Positions 1-7,855 of a stretch of 64,000 nt of DNA are shown piece by piece (the stretch's first letter is position 1; every line of letters begins with the position of its first letter). The stretch is from positions 1 to 64,000 of the forward strand of contig CAKOYV010000003.1 of assembly GCA_934131005.1 (NCBI GenBank), in the 5' to 3' direction. Under the pieces are notes generated by a model, which did not search any database, was not told the DNA's origin, and was given only the letters and a program-made list of their open reading frames with translations. Source of the DNA: an uncultured Bacilli bacterium. Its GTDB lineage: Bacteria; Bacillota_I; Bacilli_A; RF39; UBA660. A program made the position numbers and the translations under genes.

Positions 1-4
1 TATA

Positions 5-47
5 GACATTTTTACTAATTTTTTTATTGATAATTAGTAATTTTGTC
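5..47. repeat. Left-end inverted pair of the IS motif
   Basis: gacatttttactaatt at 5-20 faces aattagtaattttgtc at 32-47, which is its reverse complement with three central mismatches. Just inside is a perfect palindrome arm pair, tatgtc/gacata, at 59-74. These look like transposase binding sites, or a promoter operator ahead of the transposase start at 91. Confidence 0.5.
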
Positions 48-90
48 TTATTCTAATTTATGTCGTTTGACATAGATTGGAGGTGGCAAA

Positions 91-1407
91 ATGAATGAAA
101 AAGAAGAATTAAAATATATTACAATTGAAAAAATAATTAATAGTGAAATAACTATAAAAGAAGCAATGTATATACTAAATCAATCTAGAAGAAATATTAA
201 TCGTTTAATTAATAAATATAAAATTGAAGGAAAAGATGGTTTTATTCATAAAAACAAGGGAAAAGAAAACAAAAACAGAAAATCGGATAAGATAATAAAT
301 GATTTAGAAAATTTATATTTAAAAGAATATTATGATTACAATTTTACTGCATTTTATGATGAAATATATGAAAAATATGATATATCATATGATGTTATGT
401 TAAAAGCATTTAAAAAGGATGATATAATATCACCCCTTTCAACAAAAAAGACAATAAAATTATATAACGAAAATATTAAGAAAACAATTAAAGATAATAA
501 AATTGAGAATAAAGAAAAAATAGAATTATATAAAAGCAGAATTATAGAAACTGAAAAAGCACATATAAGAAGATCAAGTAACCTATATGCATTTGGACAA
601 GAAATACAAATGGATGCATGTTTTAAGTTATGGTTTGGAGGAATAGCATCAGCACTTCATTTAGCGGTTGACAAAGGCACTAAAAAAGTTTTATTTGGTT
701 GGTTTGAATATGAAGAAATAACAAGAGGTTATTTTATTCTTTTATACAATATAATCATCAATTATGGTATTCCACATAAAATCAAAACTGATAATAGAAA
801 TTCATTTTCAAATGGAAAAAATAAAATTGATACAACACAGTTTGGTAGTATTTGTAATGAATTAGGAATAATTTTAGTAACAACAAGTGTAGCAACATCC
901 AAATCAAATGTAGAGCGTGAAAATGGTACATTTAAGAATAGATTAATAGCTGAATTAAGGCATGAAGGAATAACTGACATAGATTCAGCAAATGAATATT
1001 TAAACAATATATTTATTCCTAAAATGAATGCAAAATTTTCATATAAAATAAATAAAACAATGATGAAGGAAAACAATTATTCTGATTTAGAACTAAATTT
1101 AATTATATCAGAAAAATATGAAAGATTAATAGATAATGCTTCAACAGTAAAATATAAAAATAAATATTATATACCAGTGGATCCAAATACAGGAGAAACT
1201 ATATCTTTTGTTTCTAAAACAATATGTACACTGATTATTACATATAACGCTGAATTATGGTCTAAGATTGAAAATAAATATTATATAATGTTAGAAATTG
1301 AAAAAAGAGAAACTGTTATGGAAAAAGAAGAAAAATCTTCTATAAAAGAAAAGAAAAAATATATTCCACCTTCAAATCATCCTTGGAGAAAATCATACAA
1401 AAACTAG
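91..1407 (+). CDS. ISNCY (IS1202-type) DDE transposase
   Basis: 438-residue integrase-core transposase that would cut and join the ends of its own element. The N-terminus is a helix-turn-helix region with the order seen in this family (IKEAMYILNQSRRNINRLI followed by a basic GFIHKNKGK stretch). The catalytic core shows the DDE triad: D in QMDACF near residue 173, D in KTDNRNSF near 234, and E in SNVERENGTFKNRL near 273. The HLAVDKGTKK and YGIPHKIKTD segments are also typical of IS1202-like proteins. The start is preceded by tggaggtggcaaa, a strong ribosome site. The frame is full length and uninterrupted, and the C-terminal 30 residues are Lys/Glu-rich. I am sure of the superfamily and fairly sure of the IS1202 subgroup. 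Confidence 0.88.
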   Translation: MNEKEELKYITIEKIINSEITIKEAMYILNQSRRNINRLINKYKIEGKDGFIHKNKGKENKNRKSDKIINDLENLYLKEYYDYNFTAFYDEIYEKYDISYDVMLKAFKKDDIISPLSTKKTIKLYNENIKKTIKDNKIENKEKIELYKSRIIETEKAHIRRSSNLYAFGQEIQMDACFKLWFGGIASALHLAVDKGTKKVLFGWFEYEEITRGYFILLYNIIINYGIPHKIKTDNRNSFSNGKNKIDTTQFGSICNELGIILVTTSVATSKSNVERENGTFKNRLIAELRHEGITDIDSANEYLNNIFIPKMNAKFSYKINKTMMKENNYSDLELNLIISEKYERLIDNASTVKYKNKYYIPVDPNTGETISFVSKTICTLIITYNAELWSKIENKYYIMLEIEKRETVMEKEEKSSIKEKKKYIPPSNHPWRKSYKN

Positions 1408-1426
1408 TCAAATTAAGACTAGTTTT
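1400..1426 (+). terminator. Hairpin over the transposase stop codon
   Basis: aaaactagtc (1400-1409) pairs with gactagtttt (1417-1426), a 10-bp stem that contains the TAG stop. No long T run follows, so it may act as a stability or anti-readthrough hairpin rather than as an efficient terminator. Confidence 0.45.
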
Positions 1427-1433
1427 GCTATGA

Positions 1434-1530
1434 GACAAAATCTCTAATTAATGACTAAAAATATATTTTAAAATTATAGGACATTTTCACTAATTAATAA
1501 AACATATTTAATGAGACATTTTTACTAATT
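1434..1530. repeat. Right-end iterated IS motif (three copies)
   Basis: Three direct, imperfect copies of the left-end motif lie at 1434-1449, 1480-1495 and 1515-1530, about 46 and 35 bases apart. The last is identical to the copy at 5-20. Spaced subterminal copies are typical of transposase binding arrays. Confidence 0.55.
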
Positions 1531-1562
1531 AGTCACGGTCTTTTGCTTTATTTTTTTACTTT

Positions 1563-2000
1563 TTAATTATATTTATAATTTCTACGCATTTCTCTTTCTG
1601 TATCACGCTTTTTTATTGTTTCTCTTTTATCATAATTTTTCTTACCTCGGCAAAGTCCTATTAATACTTTGGCTCTTCCTCGTACAAAATATATTTTTAG
1701 AGGAATTAGAGTTAAGCCATCTAAGGTTACCCTACTATTTAATTTTTTTATTTCATTTTTATGCATTAATAATTTTCTTGTTCTATCTTCATCATGATTA
1801 AATATATTACCTTTATCGTAACTAGATATGTGTGTATTTAAAAGATATAGTTCCTCTTTTTTAATAATAGCATAGCTATCTTTTAGTGAAACTTTGCCTA
1901 ATCTTATAGATTTTATTTCTGTTCCTGTTAAAACAATGCCCGCTTCGTAAGAGGAGATTATTTCATAATCATACTTTGCTTTTCTATTTAAAATTTCCAT
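1563..2000 (-). CDS. smpB: SsrA-binding protein SmpB
   Basis: 145-residue tmRNA-binding protein that delivers tmRNA to stalled ribosomes for trans-translation. The sequence shows the family blocks in order: N-terminal NRKAKYDYEI, the signature AGIVLTGTEIKSIR, then LKDSYAIIK, the LLMHKNEI segment, LIPLKIYF, KVLIGLCRGKKNYDKRETIK, and a basic C-terminal tail needed on the ribosome. The length is normal. It is the last gene of the secG-rnr-smpB cluster, and a small ORF separates it from rnr. The start has a good ribosome site (ggaggttttaat). Directly downstream lies the insertion sequence, so a native terminator or a neighbouring ssrA may have been displaced. No ssrA is seen in this window. Confidence 0.97.
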   Translation of the reverse strand: MEILNRKAKYDYEIISSYEAGIVLTGTEIKSIRLGKVSLKDSYAIIKKEELYLLNTHISSYDKGNIFNHDEDRTRKLLMHKNEIKKLNSRVTLDGLTLIPLKIYFVRGRAKVLIGLCRGKKNYDKRETIKKRDTEREMRRNYKYN

Positions 2001-2062
2001 ATTAAAACCTCCATTAGATATAATCTAGGATATCAGAAATTGAATGATTTTACAAATGTTTT

Positions 2063-2164
2063 TTATTTCAAAAGATAAATTATTACTAAAATAAAGAGAA
2101 TAATTAGGCCTACTGCTAGAAAAATATTATCTAATTTTAATTTTGTTTTATATTTTTTTGTCAT
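2063..2164 (-). CDS. Small single-span membrane protein, 33 aa
   Basis: Short ORF reading MTKKYKTKLKLDNIFLAVG and then a hydrophobic run ending ILVIIYLLK before TAA. It has a strongly basic N-terminus and one predicted membrane helix of about 17-19 residues. An AAGGTAGG sequence lies 9 bases before this ATG; an in-frame ATG three codons upstream would have no room for a ribosome site. It fills most of the rnr-smpB gap on the same strand and would be co-transcribed with both. I do not recognise a family. The basic, amphipathic composition and operon position make a real gene plausible, but nothing beyond that supports a function. Confidence 0.5.
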   Translation of the reverse strand: MTKKYKTKLKLDNIFLAVGLIILFILVIIYLLK

Positions 2165-2182
2165 TTTATACATCCTACCTTT

Positions 2183-4258
2183 TTAGTCATTAACGATTTC
2201 GAAATCAATCATACTAGTTTCTTTACTAGAGGCTATACACTTTACTTTAACAGTATCACCAAAGGTGTATCTGTGTTTTTTATTTTTACTTATTAAACTT
2301 AATGATTTTTCAATATAGCTGTAGCCTCCACCTGGAAGGTTTTCTATTTTAACTAATCCTTCAACAGTATTTGCTAATTCGACAAAGATACCAAATTCTT
2401 GTACACCTGATAGGATAGCACTAAATTCTTCTCCAATGTGTTCTTCCATATATTCAGCTTTTTTCATGTCATCAACATCTCGTTCACAACTTTGAGCGTC
2501 TTGTTCTTTAACTGAGCAATGAGCAGCCATTTCTGGTAAGTCAGTTTGCCATGCTTCTATTACTGATGATGAGTAATTTTCGGTATAATCTTTTATTAGG
2601 CGATGTAATATTAGGTCAGGATATCTTCTAATTGGTGAGGTAAAATGAGAATAACATTTACTTCCTAGACCAAAATGTCCGATATTTTGATCTGAGTAAA
2701 CAGCTTTTGCTTGGCTTCTTATGGCCATATCATTTAATATTTTAGCATCAGGTTTGTCTGCTAATTGGGATAGAATATACTGTAGGTCTTTACTTGTTAT
2801 GTTATGTTTCTTTCCTCTTACGACGTAACCTCTGGCTGCTAAGAAATCAAAGAAACTTTGTAATCTTTTTTGATCTGGTTTATCATGAACGCGATAAATT
2901 CCAGGAAGATTTTGATAAAAAACAAAGCCTCCTACAGTTTCATTGGCTGCTACCATGAAGTTTTCAATCATATTCTCGCCTGTTCCCTCTTCACGTAATT
3001 TTATATCAAGAGGATGGCATTTTTCATCAACTAATATTTTAGCTTCTGCGCTTGAGAATTCTATGTATCCACGATTAATCATCTTTTTTCTTAAAATATC
3101 TGATACTTCTTTCATAAGTTTCAAATCATCAACAAAATCTTCATAACCTTCAGCTATAATATTTTTATCTAATATATCATTTACTTTATTATAAGTCATT
3201 TGTATTCTACTTCTTATAACACTTTTAGCAATTTGATAATTAACTATTTTTCCGGTTTTATCAATTGTCATTATACAAGACATTGCTAAGCGATCTTGAT
3301 TAGGGTTTAGAGAACAAATTCCATTTGATAATTGATGAGGTAACATAGGAATTACTCTGTCAACTAAGTAAACACTAGTACCTCTTTCATAGGCTTCTTT
3401 ATCTATAGCACCTCCTCTTATAACATAATGACTAACATCAGCTATATGGACTCCTAATTCATATTTATCATCTATTCTTTTTATACTAATAGCATCATCA
3501 ATATCTTTAGTGTCATCACCATCGATAGTAAAAATAGTTCTATCTCTTAAGTCTAATCTTCCTTTAGTATCTTCTTCATTTATCTTATCAGGAATATTTT
3601 TTAAAGCTTCTAAGACATTATCTGGAAATTGTGGTTTAAAGCCATGAGCATAAACAAATGACAAAATATCTACGCCTACATCATTTTTATGACCTATTAC
3701 ATGTAAAATAGCTCCTAGATATTTACTGCCATTTATAGGCTTTACTACAACTTTATGTCCTTCTACTAGACCTTTTTGGTACTCTTCTGGTATTTCTATA
3801 TCAATATTATTTCTTTTATCTGGTTTTACATAGCATTTATTATCTTTAAAATAAACACAACCTACGAAACTATTTTCATCTCGAGCAATTATTTTAATAA
3901 TTTTGCCTTCACTTTTACCATTTATTAATTCAATTAAAACTACATCATTATTTCTAGCAGAATTTAAATTATCTTTTCCTATATAAACATCTTTTTTCCC
4001 TTCTCCTATTATAACAAAGCCAAAGCCTTTAGGATTCATCATCAATTTTCCTTTTATAAGATGACTATTTTTCAATAAAAGATATCTTTTCTTTTTATCA
4101 CTATAATAAAGTATTCCTTTTGTAGTCATTTCTTCTAATTTAGTTAATAGTGTTTTATATTCATCGATAGTTGTAAACCCTAGAGCATCATTTATTTCAA
4201 TAGCACTTCTTGCAGGTTTATCAATATCGTTTAGAAGTTCAATAATTCTCTCTTCCAT
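2183..4258 (-). CDS. rnr: Ribonuclease R
   Basis: 691-residue 3'-5' hydrolytic exoribonuclease of the RNase II/R family, which degrades structured RNA and cooperates with tmRNA-SmpB in clearing non-stop mRNA. N-terminal winged-helix and cold-shock OB domains (about 1-220) precede the RNB catalytic domain. That domain begins at DLRDRTIFTIDGDDTKDIDDAIS, where the clustered Asp residues bind magnesium. Further family blocks are HIADVSHYV, RGTSVYLVDRVIPMLP, the IYRVHDKPD block and FTSPIRRYPDLILHR. A C-terminal S1 domain follows (GVQEFGIFVELANTVEGLV). The start is preceded by aaggaggatat. The gene is second in the secG-rnr-smpB order common in Bacillota, behind a partial terminator after secG. Confidence 0.97.
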   Translation of the reverse strand: MEERIIELLNDIDKPARSAIEINDALGFTTIDEYKTLLTKLEEMTTKGILYYSDKKKRYLLLKNSHLIKGKLMMNPKGFGFVIIGEGKKDVYIGKDNLNSARNNDVVLIELINGKSEGKIIKIIARDENSFVGCVYFKDNKCYVKPDKRNNIDIEIPEEYQKGLVEGHKVVVKPINGSKYLGAILHVIGHKNDVGVDILSFVYAHGFKPQFPDNVLEALKNIPDKINEEDTKGRLDLRDRTIFTIDGDDTKDIDDAISIKRIDDKYELGVHIADVSHYVIRGGAIDKEAYERGTSVYLVDRVIPMLPHQLSNGICSLNPNQDRLAMSCIMTIDKTGKIVNYQIAKSVIRSRIQMTYNKVNDILDKNIIAEGYEDFVDDLKLMKEVSDILRKKMINRGYIEFSSAEAKILVDEKCHPLDIKLREEGTGENMIENFMVAANETVGGFVFYQNLPGIYRVHDKPDQKRLQSFFDFLAARGYVVRGKKHNITSKDLQYILSQLADKPDAKILNDMAIRSQAKAVYSDQNIGHFGLGSKCYSHFTSPIRRYPDLILHRLIKDYTENYSSSVIEAWQTDLPEMAAHCSVKEQDAQSCERDVDDMKKAEYMEEHIGEEFSAILSGVQEFGIFVELANTVEGLVKIENLPGGGYSYIEKSLSLISKNKKHRYTFGDTVKVKCIASSKETSMIDFEIVND

Positions 4259-4345
4259 ATATCCTCCTTATTTTGAGTAATTCATAGTTTGCTACTCTAT
4301 ATTCATTATAATATAAAGTTTAATTTATATCAAGTGGTAAGGCAT

Positions 4346-4371
4346 AATAAAAAGACCTCAGTTTGGTCTTA
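4346..4371 (-). terminator. Terminator or attenuator between secG and rnr
   Basis: On the minus strand, aagacc, a 7-base loop, ggtctt and then tttta follow the secG stop. The 6-bp stem is weak, so readthrough into rnr is likely. Confidence 0.55.
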
Positions 4372-4379
4372 GTATAGTT

Positions 4380-4598
4380 TTATGATTTTAATGACATAAA
4401 AAGTGCTATTACAAAGAATGCTACTCCTAAAATCATTGTTAATCTACTTATAAATAATTCTATTCCTCTTTCTTTAGTTTGAGAAAACAAATCAGCATTT
4501 CCTCCTTGAATTATTTGACCTGCTGATTCTGCTTTACCACTTTGGAGTAGAACTATTATTATTAATAATATTGATACAATTAATAAAGCTATTTCCAT
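4380..4598 (-). CDS. secG: Preprotein translocase subunit SecG
   Basis: 72-residue small membrane subunit of the SecYEG channel. Two hydrophobic helices (about 3-18 and 50-69) flank the conserved cytoplasmic loop LLQSGKAESAGQIIQGGNADLF, where SecG proteins carry the Gly-rich QSGK...GG signature. The length matches the family. The start has a tggGAGGat ribosome site 8 bases upstream and a sigma-A type promoter (4621-4649). It heads the cluster with rnr and smpB. The call is secure. Confidence 0.94.
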   Translation of the reverse strand: MEIALLIVSILLIIIVLLQSGKAESAGQIIQGGNADLFSQTKERGIELFISRLTMILGVAFFVIALFMSLKS

Positions 4599-4620
4599 AT
4601 TAATCCTCCCATCAGTTGTA

Positions 4621-4649
4621 ATTATAGCATAAATAGGTATCTATAACAA
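4621..4649 (-). promoter_or_regulatory. secG promoter
   Basis: Minus-strand TTGTTA (4644-4649), a 17-base spacer, and TATAAT (4621-4626), about 20 bases upstream of the secG start region. It diverges from the tRNA promoter 40 bp away. Confidence 0.65.
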
Positions 4650-4687
4650 GTTTTCTAGGATTTTTTTGACTTTTTTTAATAAAACCG

Positions 4688-4716
4688 TTGACAACTGTTA
4701 TAAATGTTGCTATAAT
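4688..4716 (+). promoter_or_regulatory. Consensus sigma-A promoter of the tRNA pair
   Basis: Exact TTGACA (4688-4693), exact 17-base spacer, exact TATAAT (4711-4716). Transcription should begin near 4723, a few bases before tRNA-Ala. Confidence 0.9.
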
Positions 4717-4729
4717 TTTAATTGTCGAT

Positions 4730-4806
4730 GGGGAATTAGCTCAGTTGGCTAGAGCACTTGCCTTGCACGCAAGGGGTCAAGGGTTCGAATCCCTTATTCT
4801 CCACCA
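4730..4806 (+). tRNA. tRNA-Ala (anticodon TGC)
   Basis: 77-nt cloverleaf with CCA encoded. The acceptor arm ggggaat pairs with attctcc with one G-U. The D arm is gctc/gagc. The anticodon arm cttgc-cttgcac-gcaag carries TGC, and the T arm holds ggttcgaatcc. It is the first gene behind the perfect promoter at 4688. Confidence 0.97.
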
Positions 4807-4818
4807 TTTTTTTATTTT

Positions 4819-4895
4819 CGGGAAGTAGCTTAGCTTGGTAGAGCGCTTGGTTTGGGACCAAGAGGTCGCAGGTTCAAATCCTGTCTTCCCGACCA
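4819..4895 (+). tRNA. tRNA-Pro (anticodon TGG)
   Basis: 77-nt cloverleaf with encoded CCA, 12 bases after tRNA-Ala and co-transcribed with it. The acceptor arm cgggaag pairs with cttcccg. The anticodon arm cttgg-tttggga-ccaag carries TGG, and the T loop is ggttcaaatcc. Confidence 0.97.
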
Positions 4896-4909
4896 GTGAG
4901 AATATATAG

Positions 4910-4937
4910 AGTTCTTATGAAAATAAGAGCTTTTTTC
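4910..4937 (+). terminator. Terminator of the tRNA operon
   Basis: agttcttat (4910-4918), loop gaaa, ataagagct (4923-4931) with one G-U pair, then tttttt. A partial copy, agttcttatgaaa, recurs at 5772 without a matching 3' arm. Confidence 0.85.
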
Positions 4938-4977
4938 TTTGTTTTTTAACTTTTTAATAGAAATAATAACTTAACTG

Positions 4978-5005
4978 TTGACAAATTAAAATTTTTGATT
5001 AAAAT
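4978..5005 (+). promoter_or_regulatory. Promoter of the CYTH gene
   Basis: Exact TTGACA (4978-4983), 16-base spacer, TAAAAT (5000-5005). Predicted transcription start is near 5012. That leaves no leader for the in-frame GTG at 5013 and supports the ATG at 5055. Confidence 0.7.
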
Positions 5006-5054
5006 ATGAGGTGTGATTTACCTAAATGGTATGATAAGAAAGGAAAGGGATAAA

Positions 5055-5684
5055 ATGGAATACGAAATAAGATTTTATTATTCAAAAGGAGAAAAAGAAA
5101 ACTTATTGGATAAATTAAACAAAATAGAAAAATTAAAAAATATGGGAACTTTTTATGAAAAAACAACCCAATATAATTCTACACTACCTGAAAACGATTT
5201 TTACTCTAAGGAAATTGATGGAAGATATAGAATTAGAATTACTAAAGGTGATACTGAATCTAAGTGCATGTTAAGTTGGAAAAGAAGATTACCTGATACA
5301 AAAGAAGGTTTAATAAATAAGGAAGAAGAAATAGAATGCAGAATTAATCCTGAAGATTATGAAAACTTTATTTATATAACAGAACATATTTTAAAAATGG
5401 ACAGAGTTGAGAGTTATGAAAGATATAGAACAAATTATGCTAATGATTTGGTAGAAATTGCTGTTGACCAATATCCATTTGGAATTGCTCTTGAAATTGA
5501 GGCAAAGGCTGATAGTAATCAAAATCAAATTATTGATGAATATGTTAAATTGTTAGGGCTAGACTATAATGATGCGTATAGATTGTCATGGGATGATAAA
5601 TATGAAGAATTATGTAAGGAACAAAATATAGAAAAAGTTGCTGATGTATTATTTGATTGTGCTAATATGCCTTTAGTGAAATAA
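5055..5684 (+). CDS. CYTH domain triphosphatase/cyclase-like protein
   Basis: 209-residue protein of the CYTH superfamily (class IV adenylyl cyclase, thiamine-triphosphatase and inorganic triphosphatase relatives), which bind triphosphates and divalent metal inside a beta-barrel tunnel. The first strand MEYEIRFYY carries the ExExK/R-like motif. Later strands show GRYRIRITKG, CMLSWKRRL and DRVESYERYRTNY, and near the end VEIAVDQYP and IALEIEAKAD, the paired acidic strands of the tunnel. The start chosen is the ATG after aaggaaaggg. A GTG at 5013 and an ATG at 5031 are in frame but lack ribosome sites, and 5013 almost coincides with the predicted transcript start. The gene stands alone. The substrate cannot be told from the sequence. 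Confidence 0.8.
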   Translation: MEYEIRFYYSKGEKENLLDKLNKIEKLKNMGTFYEKTTQYNSTLPENDFYSKEIDGRYRIRITKGDTESKCMLSWKRRLPDTKEGLINKEEEIECRINPEDYENFIYITEHILKMDRVESYERYRTNYANDLVEIAVDQYPFGIALEIEAKADSNQNQIIDEYVKLLGLDYNDAYRLSWDDKYEELCKEQNIEKVADVLFDCANMPLVK

Positions 5685-5698
5685 GAATAATTGATTGG

Positions 5699-5739
5699 AA
5701 GAAATTAACAAAGCTAATTTTATTAATTTCTTTTTTTTT
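5699..5739 (+). terminator. Terminator after the CYTH gene
   Basis: aagaaattaa (5699-5708), a 14-base loop, ttaatttctt (5723-5732), then a run of T to 5739. Confidence 0.75.
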
Positions 5740-5832
5740 GAGTTAAATTTTGAATAAAAAATGATTGGCAAAGTTCTTATGAAAGTAAGGATTATATATT
5801 TTTATGTGATAGCTTCGTTAATCGGCTAGTTT

Positions 5833-7677
5833 TTACTCTACTAAAAATGGTGCTTCAACTGTGCCATCTCCTCCATTTATTTTTGTTGATTTATTTAAAG
5901 AAATAGAGGGCCTTAATCCAAAACTAAAATTGACACCATATTGTCCTATAGATCCACTTACAAAATAACTATGTTCAAAAGCTATTGAGACACCTTCCCC
6001 TGTTGATAAAAATTGTGAGGGAGACATTGTCCACCAATGAGTATTGTTATGTAAATAAGCATTACTACTAGGACTTGCCAATAAGATTTCATCAGCGGTT
6101 AAAAGACCAACTGGATAATTAAGTAACCCGTTGCCAATATTACTATTTACAGTAAATTTATCTATATCTCTAGAACAAGATAAATTTGCCGAATATAATT
6201 TTTGAGTTCTATAATTAGCAGAAAATAATAAACCACTTGTTGTTATACCTCCATTTGGATTCCAACCTCCCTTGTCATAAATAGTTCGATCGTTACAAAA
6301 AATTGTATCTTCTATATAATTTGAGTATCCCTTATTATCTATGTTAGTGTAATACCAATTATCAATTGTACCATTATCATCTTTAGAACCTTTTATTGTA
6401 CTAGAATTAGTATTATAATCTAACATCTCTGATATTGCATTTTCTATATTCTTGCCATTACTTAAAGAAATGTATCCAGCTGATTTATTAGTAGTTTTAA
6501 ATATATAAAAAACATTATCGCAAGTGTCACTAGTTGTAAAACAAGTATAATGATGAGTGTATATTCCAGATTGTTGATTATAAATATTACCCCATTCATT
6601 TGTTATTGGATTAGTTAATGTATATTTCCCATTATTATACGTGACATTGGTTCCATATGTATAACTTGTTGTTATATTTTTTACTTGAGCTTTATAGTTA
6701 ATACTGCCATACATATAGCCCACTGAACTAAGAGATGTATATATTGTTTGTTCATTAAATCTTTTAGTACTAGGTAATTGGCTTTTTTCACCTATATTAT
6801 CACAACTACCATTATGTGGTAATCCATTATAAATAAGTTTTACACCTCCTGTTTCAGTTGTTCTTACAATTTTAAAACACATATTAGCAAATATTAAATT
6901 ATTATCTAAAACACTACCTCGATAATAATAAATAGGATTGGTGTTATTTTCTGTTCCACTTTTAATATAAACACCTTTACCATTAGTATCACTAGATGCT
7001 TTTGAAAAATCAATATTGGTATCAGTTTGAGCATTTCTTTTTACTAAATCAAGTAAATTTCCTTCTGCATTATTTACTGTTCTGAAAGTTACTGTTCCAG
7101 CAAACTTTCCTCTATCAGTATTTAGTTGATCTTTATTATTTTCTTGAATATATACAGCAATATAATATACTTTTGTTTCTTTTGATTTTAAAGTTAAATT
7201 AGTAACTAAATTAGAAACTGTCATATCATTAATAATGCTATTTGTCTTAACTGTTGTTTCATCTGATAATTCTCTCCATTTTAAATTATTATAATTACTA
7301 GCTCCATCTTTTTTATATAGTGAGATAGTTCCTATGAGATTGTCAATTTTACTACCTTTATTATTAAGAGTTATTTTATAAACTTGACATGATAAGTTAT
7401 TATTTGCATCTATGCAAGCACTTTTACCTCCTGTGCCTTTTATCGCTTTATCAAGACTTTCATCCTTAAGGGGTACTAGTCCTTTATTATCTCCAACTAG
7501 TAATTCTACTTTTAAATCAACATTAACTGATACTACATTGCCTTTTATTGTTGAATTATTTTCATATTTATATGCTAAATATGAGTAAGTAGAACCAGTT
7601 ACAAAACACATAAAAATTAATATTAATATAATAATATATTTATTAAATATGATTAGTTTAATTTTTTTGTTTTTCAT
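5833..7677 (-). CDS. Large SipW-type surface protein with C-terminal module
   Basis: 614-residue exported protein. The N-terminus has a basic start, a hydrophobic helix (about 12-28) and then GSTYSYLAY, the GxTYAYF-like end typical of SipW-dependent signal peptides of TasA/camelysin relatives. Residues about 35-210 resemble the two smaller proteins at 39.9 and 40.6 kb, with a Cys pair in SACIDANNNLSCQVYKI and a YYIAVYIQENN strand. From about residue 235 a second region begins (YRGSVLDNNLIFANMCFKIVR) and ends with GLRPSISLNKSTKI, GGDGTVEAPFLVE. The same closing pattern occurs twice in the protein at 23.3 kb. No sortase motif is visible. An 18-T tract lies in its promoter. The function is probably extracellular matrix or adhesion; this is inference. 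Confidence 0.7.
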   Translation of the reverse strand: MKNKKIKLIIFNKYIIILILIFMCFVTGSTYSYLAYKYENNSTIKGNVVSVNVDLKVELLVGDNKGLVPLKDESLDKAIKGTGGKSACIDANNNLSCQVYKITLNNKGSKIDNLIGTISLYKKDGASNYNNLKWRELSDETTVKTNSIINDMTVSNLVTNLTLKSKETKVYYIAVYIQENNKDQLNTDRGKFAGTVTFRTVNNAEGNLLDLVKRNAQTDTNIDFSKASSDTNGKGVYIKSGTENNTNPIYYYRGSVLDNNLIFANMCFKIVRTTETGGVKLIYNGLPHNGSCDNIGEKSQLPSTKRFNEQTIYTSLSSVGYMYGSINYKAQVKNITTSYTYGTNVTYNNGKYTLTNPITNEWGNIYNQQSGIYTHHYTCFTTSDTCDNVFYIFKTTNKSAGYISLSNGKNIENAISEMLDYNTNSSTIKGSKDDNGTIDNWYYTNIDNKGYSNYIEDTIFCNDRTIYDKGGWNPNGGITTSGLLFSANYRTQKLYSANLSCSRDIDKFTVNSNIGNGLLNYPVGLLTADEILLASPSSNAYLHNNTHWWTMSPSQFLSTGEGVSIAFEHSYFVSGSIGQYGVNFSFGLRPSISLNKSTKINGGDGTVEAPFLVE

Positions 7678-7710
7678 AAAACCACTATCCCATCACCTAT
7701 TGTTAACTAG

Positions 7711-7738
7711 ATTTTATCAAAAAAAAAAAAAAAAAAGC
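7711..7738 (-). promoter_or_regulatory. Promoter with an 18-T homopolymer spacer
   Basis: On the minus strand a run of 18 T (7719-7736) directly precedes gataaaat, whose TAAAAT (7711-7716) is a plausible -10 some 35 bases before the surface-protein start. The T run would occupy the whole -35/-10 spacer, so slippage would change spacer length. Confidence 0.45.
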
Positions 7739-7855
7739 CACTTTTTTAACTTTAAGATAACTTTTTTTATGATTGTTCCCTACAAAAATAGAGCTTTTAA
7801 TTTGGGAATTTCTTTGAGATTATTTTTATAAACTTGGATGCAAAATACTAACAAT

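Larger units (their letters stand above)
1..1530 (+). mobile_element. IS1202/ISNCY-type insertion sequence
   Basis: One DDE transposase gene is flanked by copies of a 16-base motif, gacatttttactaatt, at 5-20 and 1515-1530, with variants at 1480-1495 and 1434-1449. The copies run in the same direction at both sides, and the left side also has an inverted, imperfect copy at 32-47. The left boundary lies at or beyond the window edge, so it is not defined, and I cannot identify a target-site duplication. The element sits immediately 3' of smpB on the opposite strand. The transposase frame is intact, so it may be active or recent. Confidence 0.75.

Noticed and set aside
5772..5784. Second copy of the tRNA terminator (agttcttatgaaa)
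   Set aside because: Only the 5' arm is repeated; the 3' arm does not pair well, and no T run follows in the right place.
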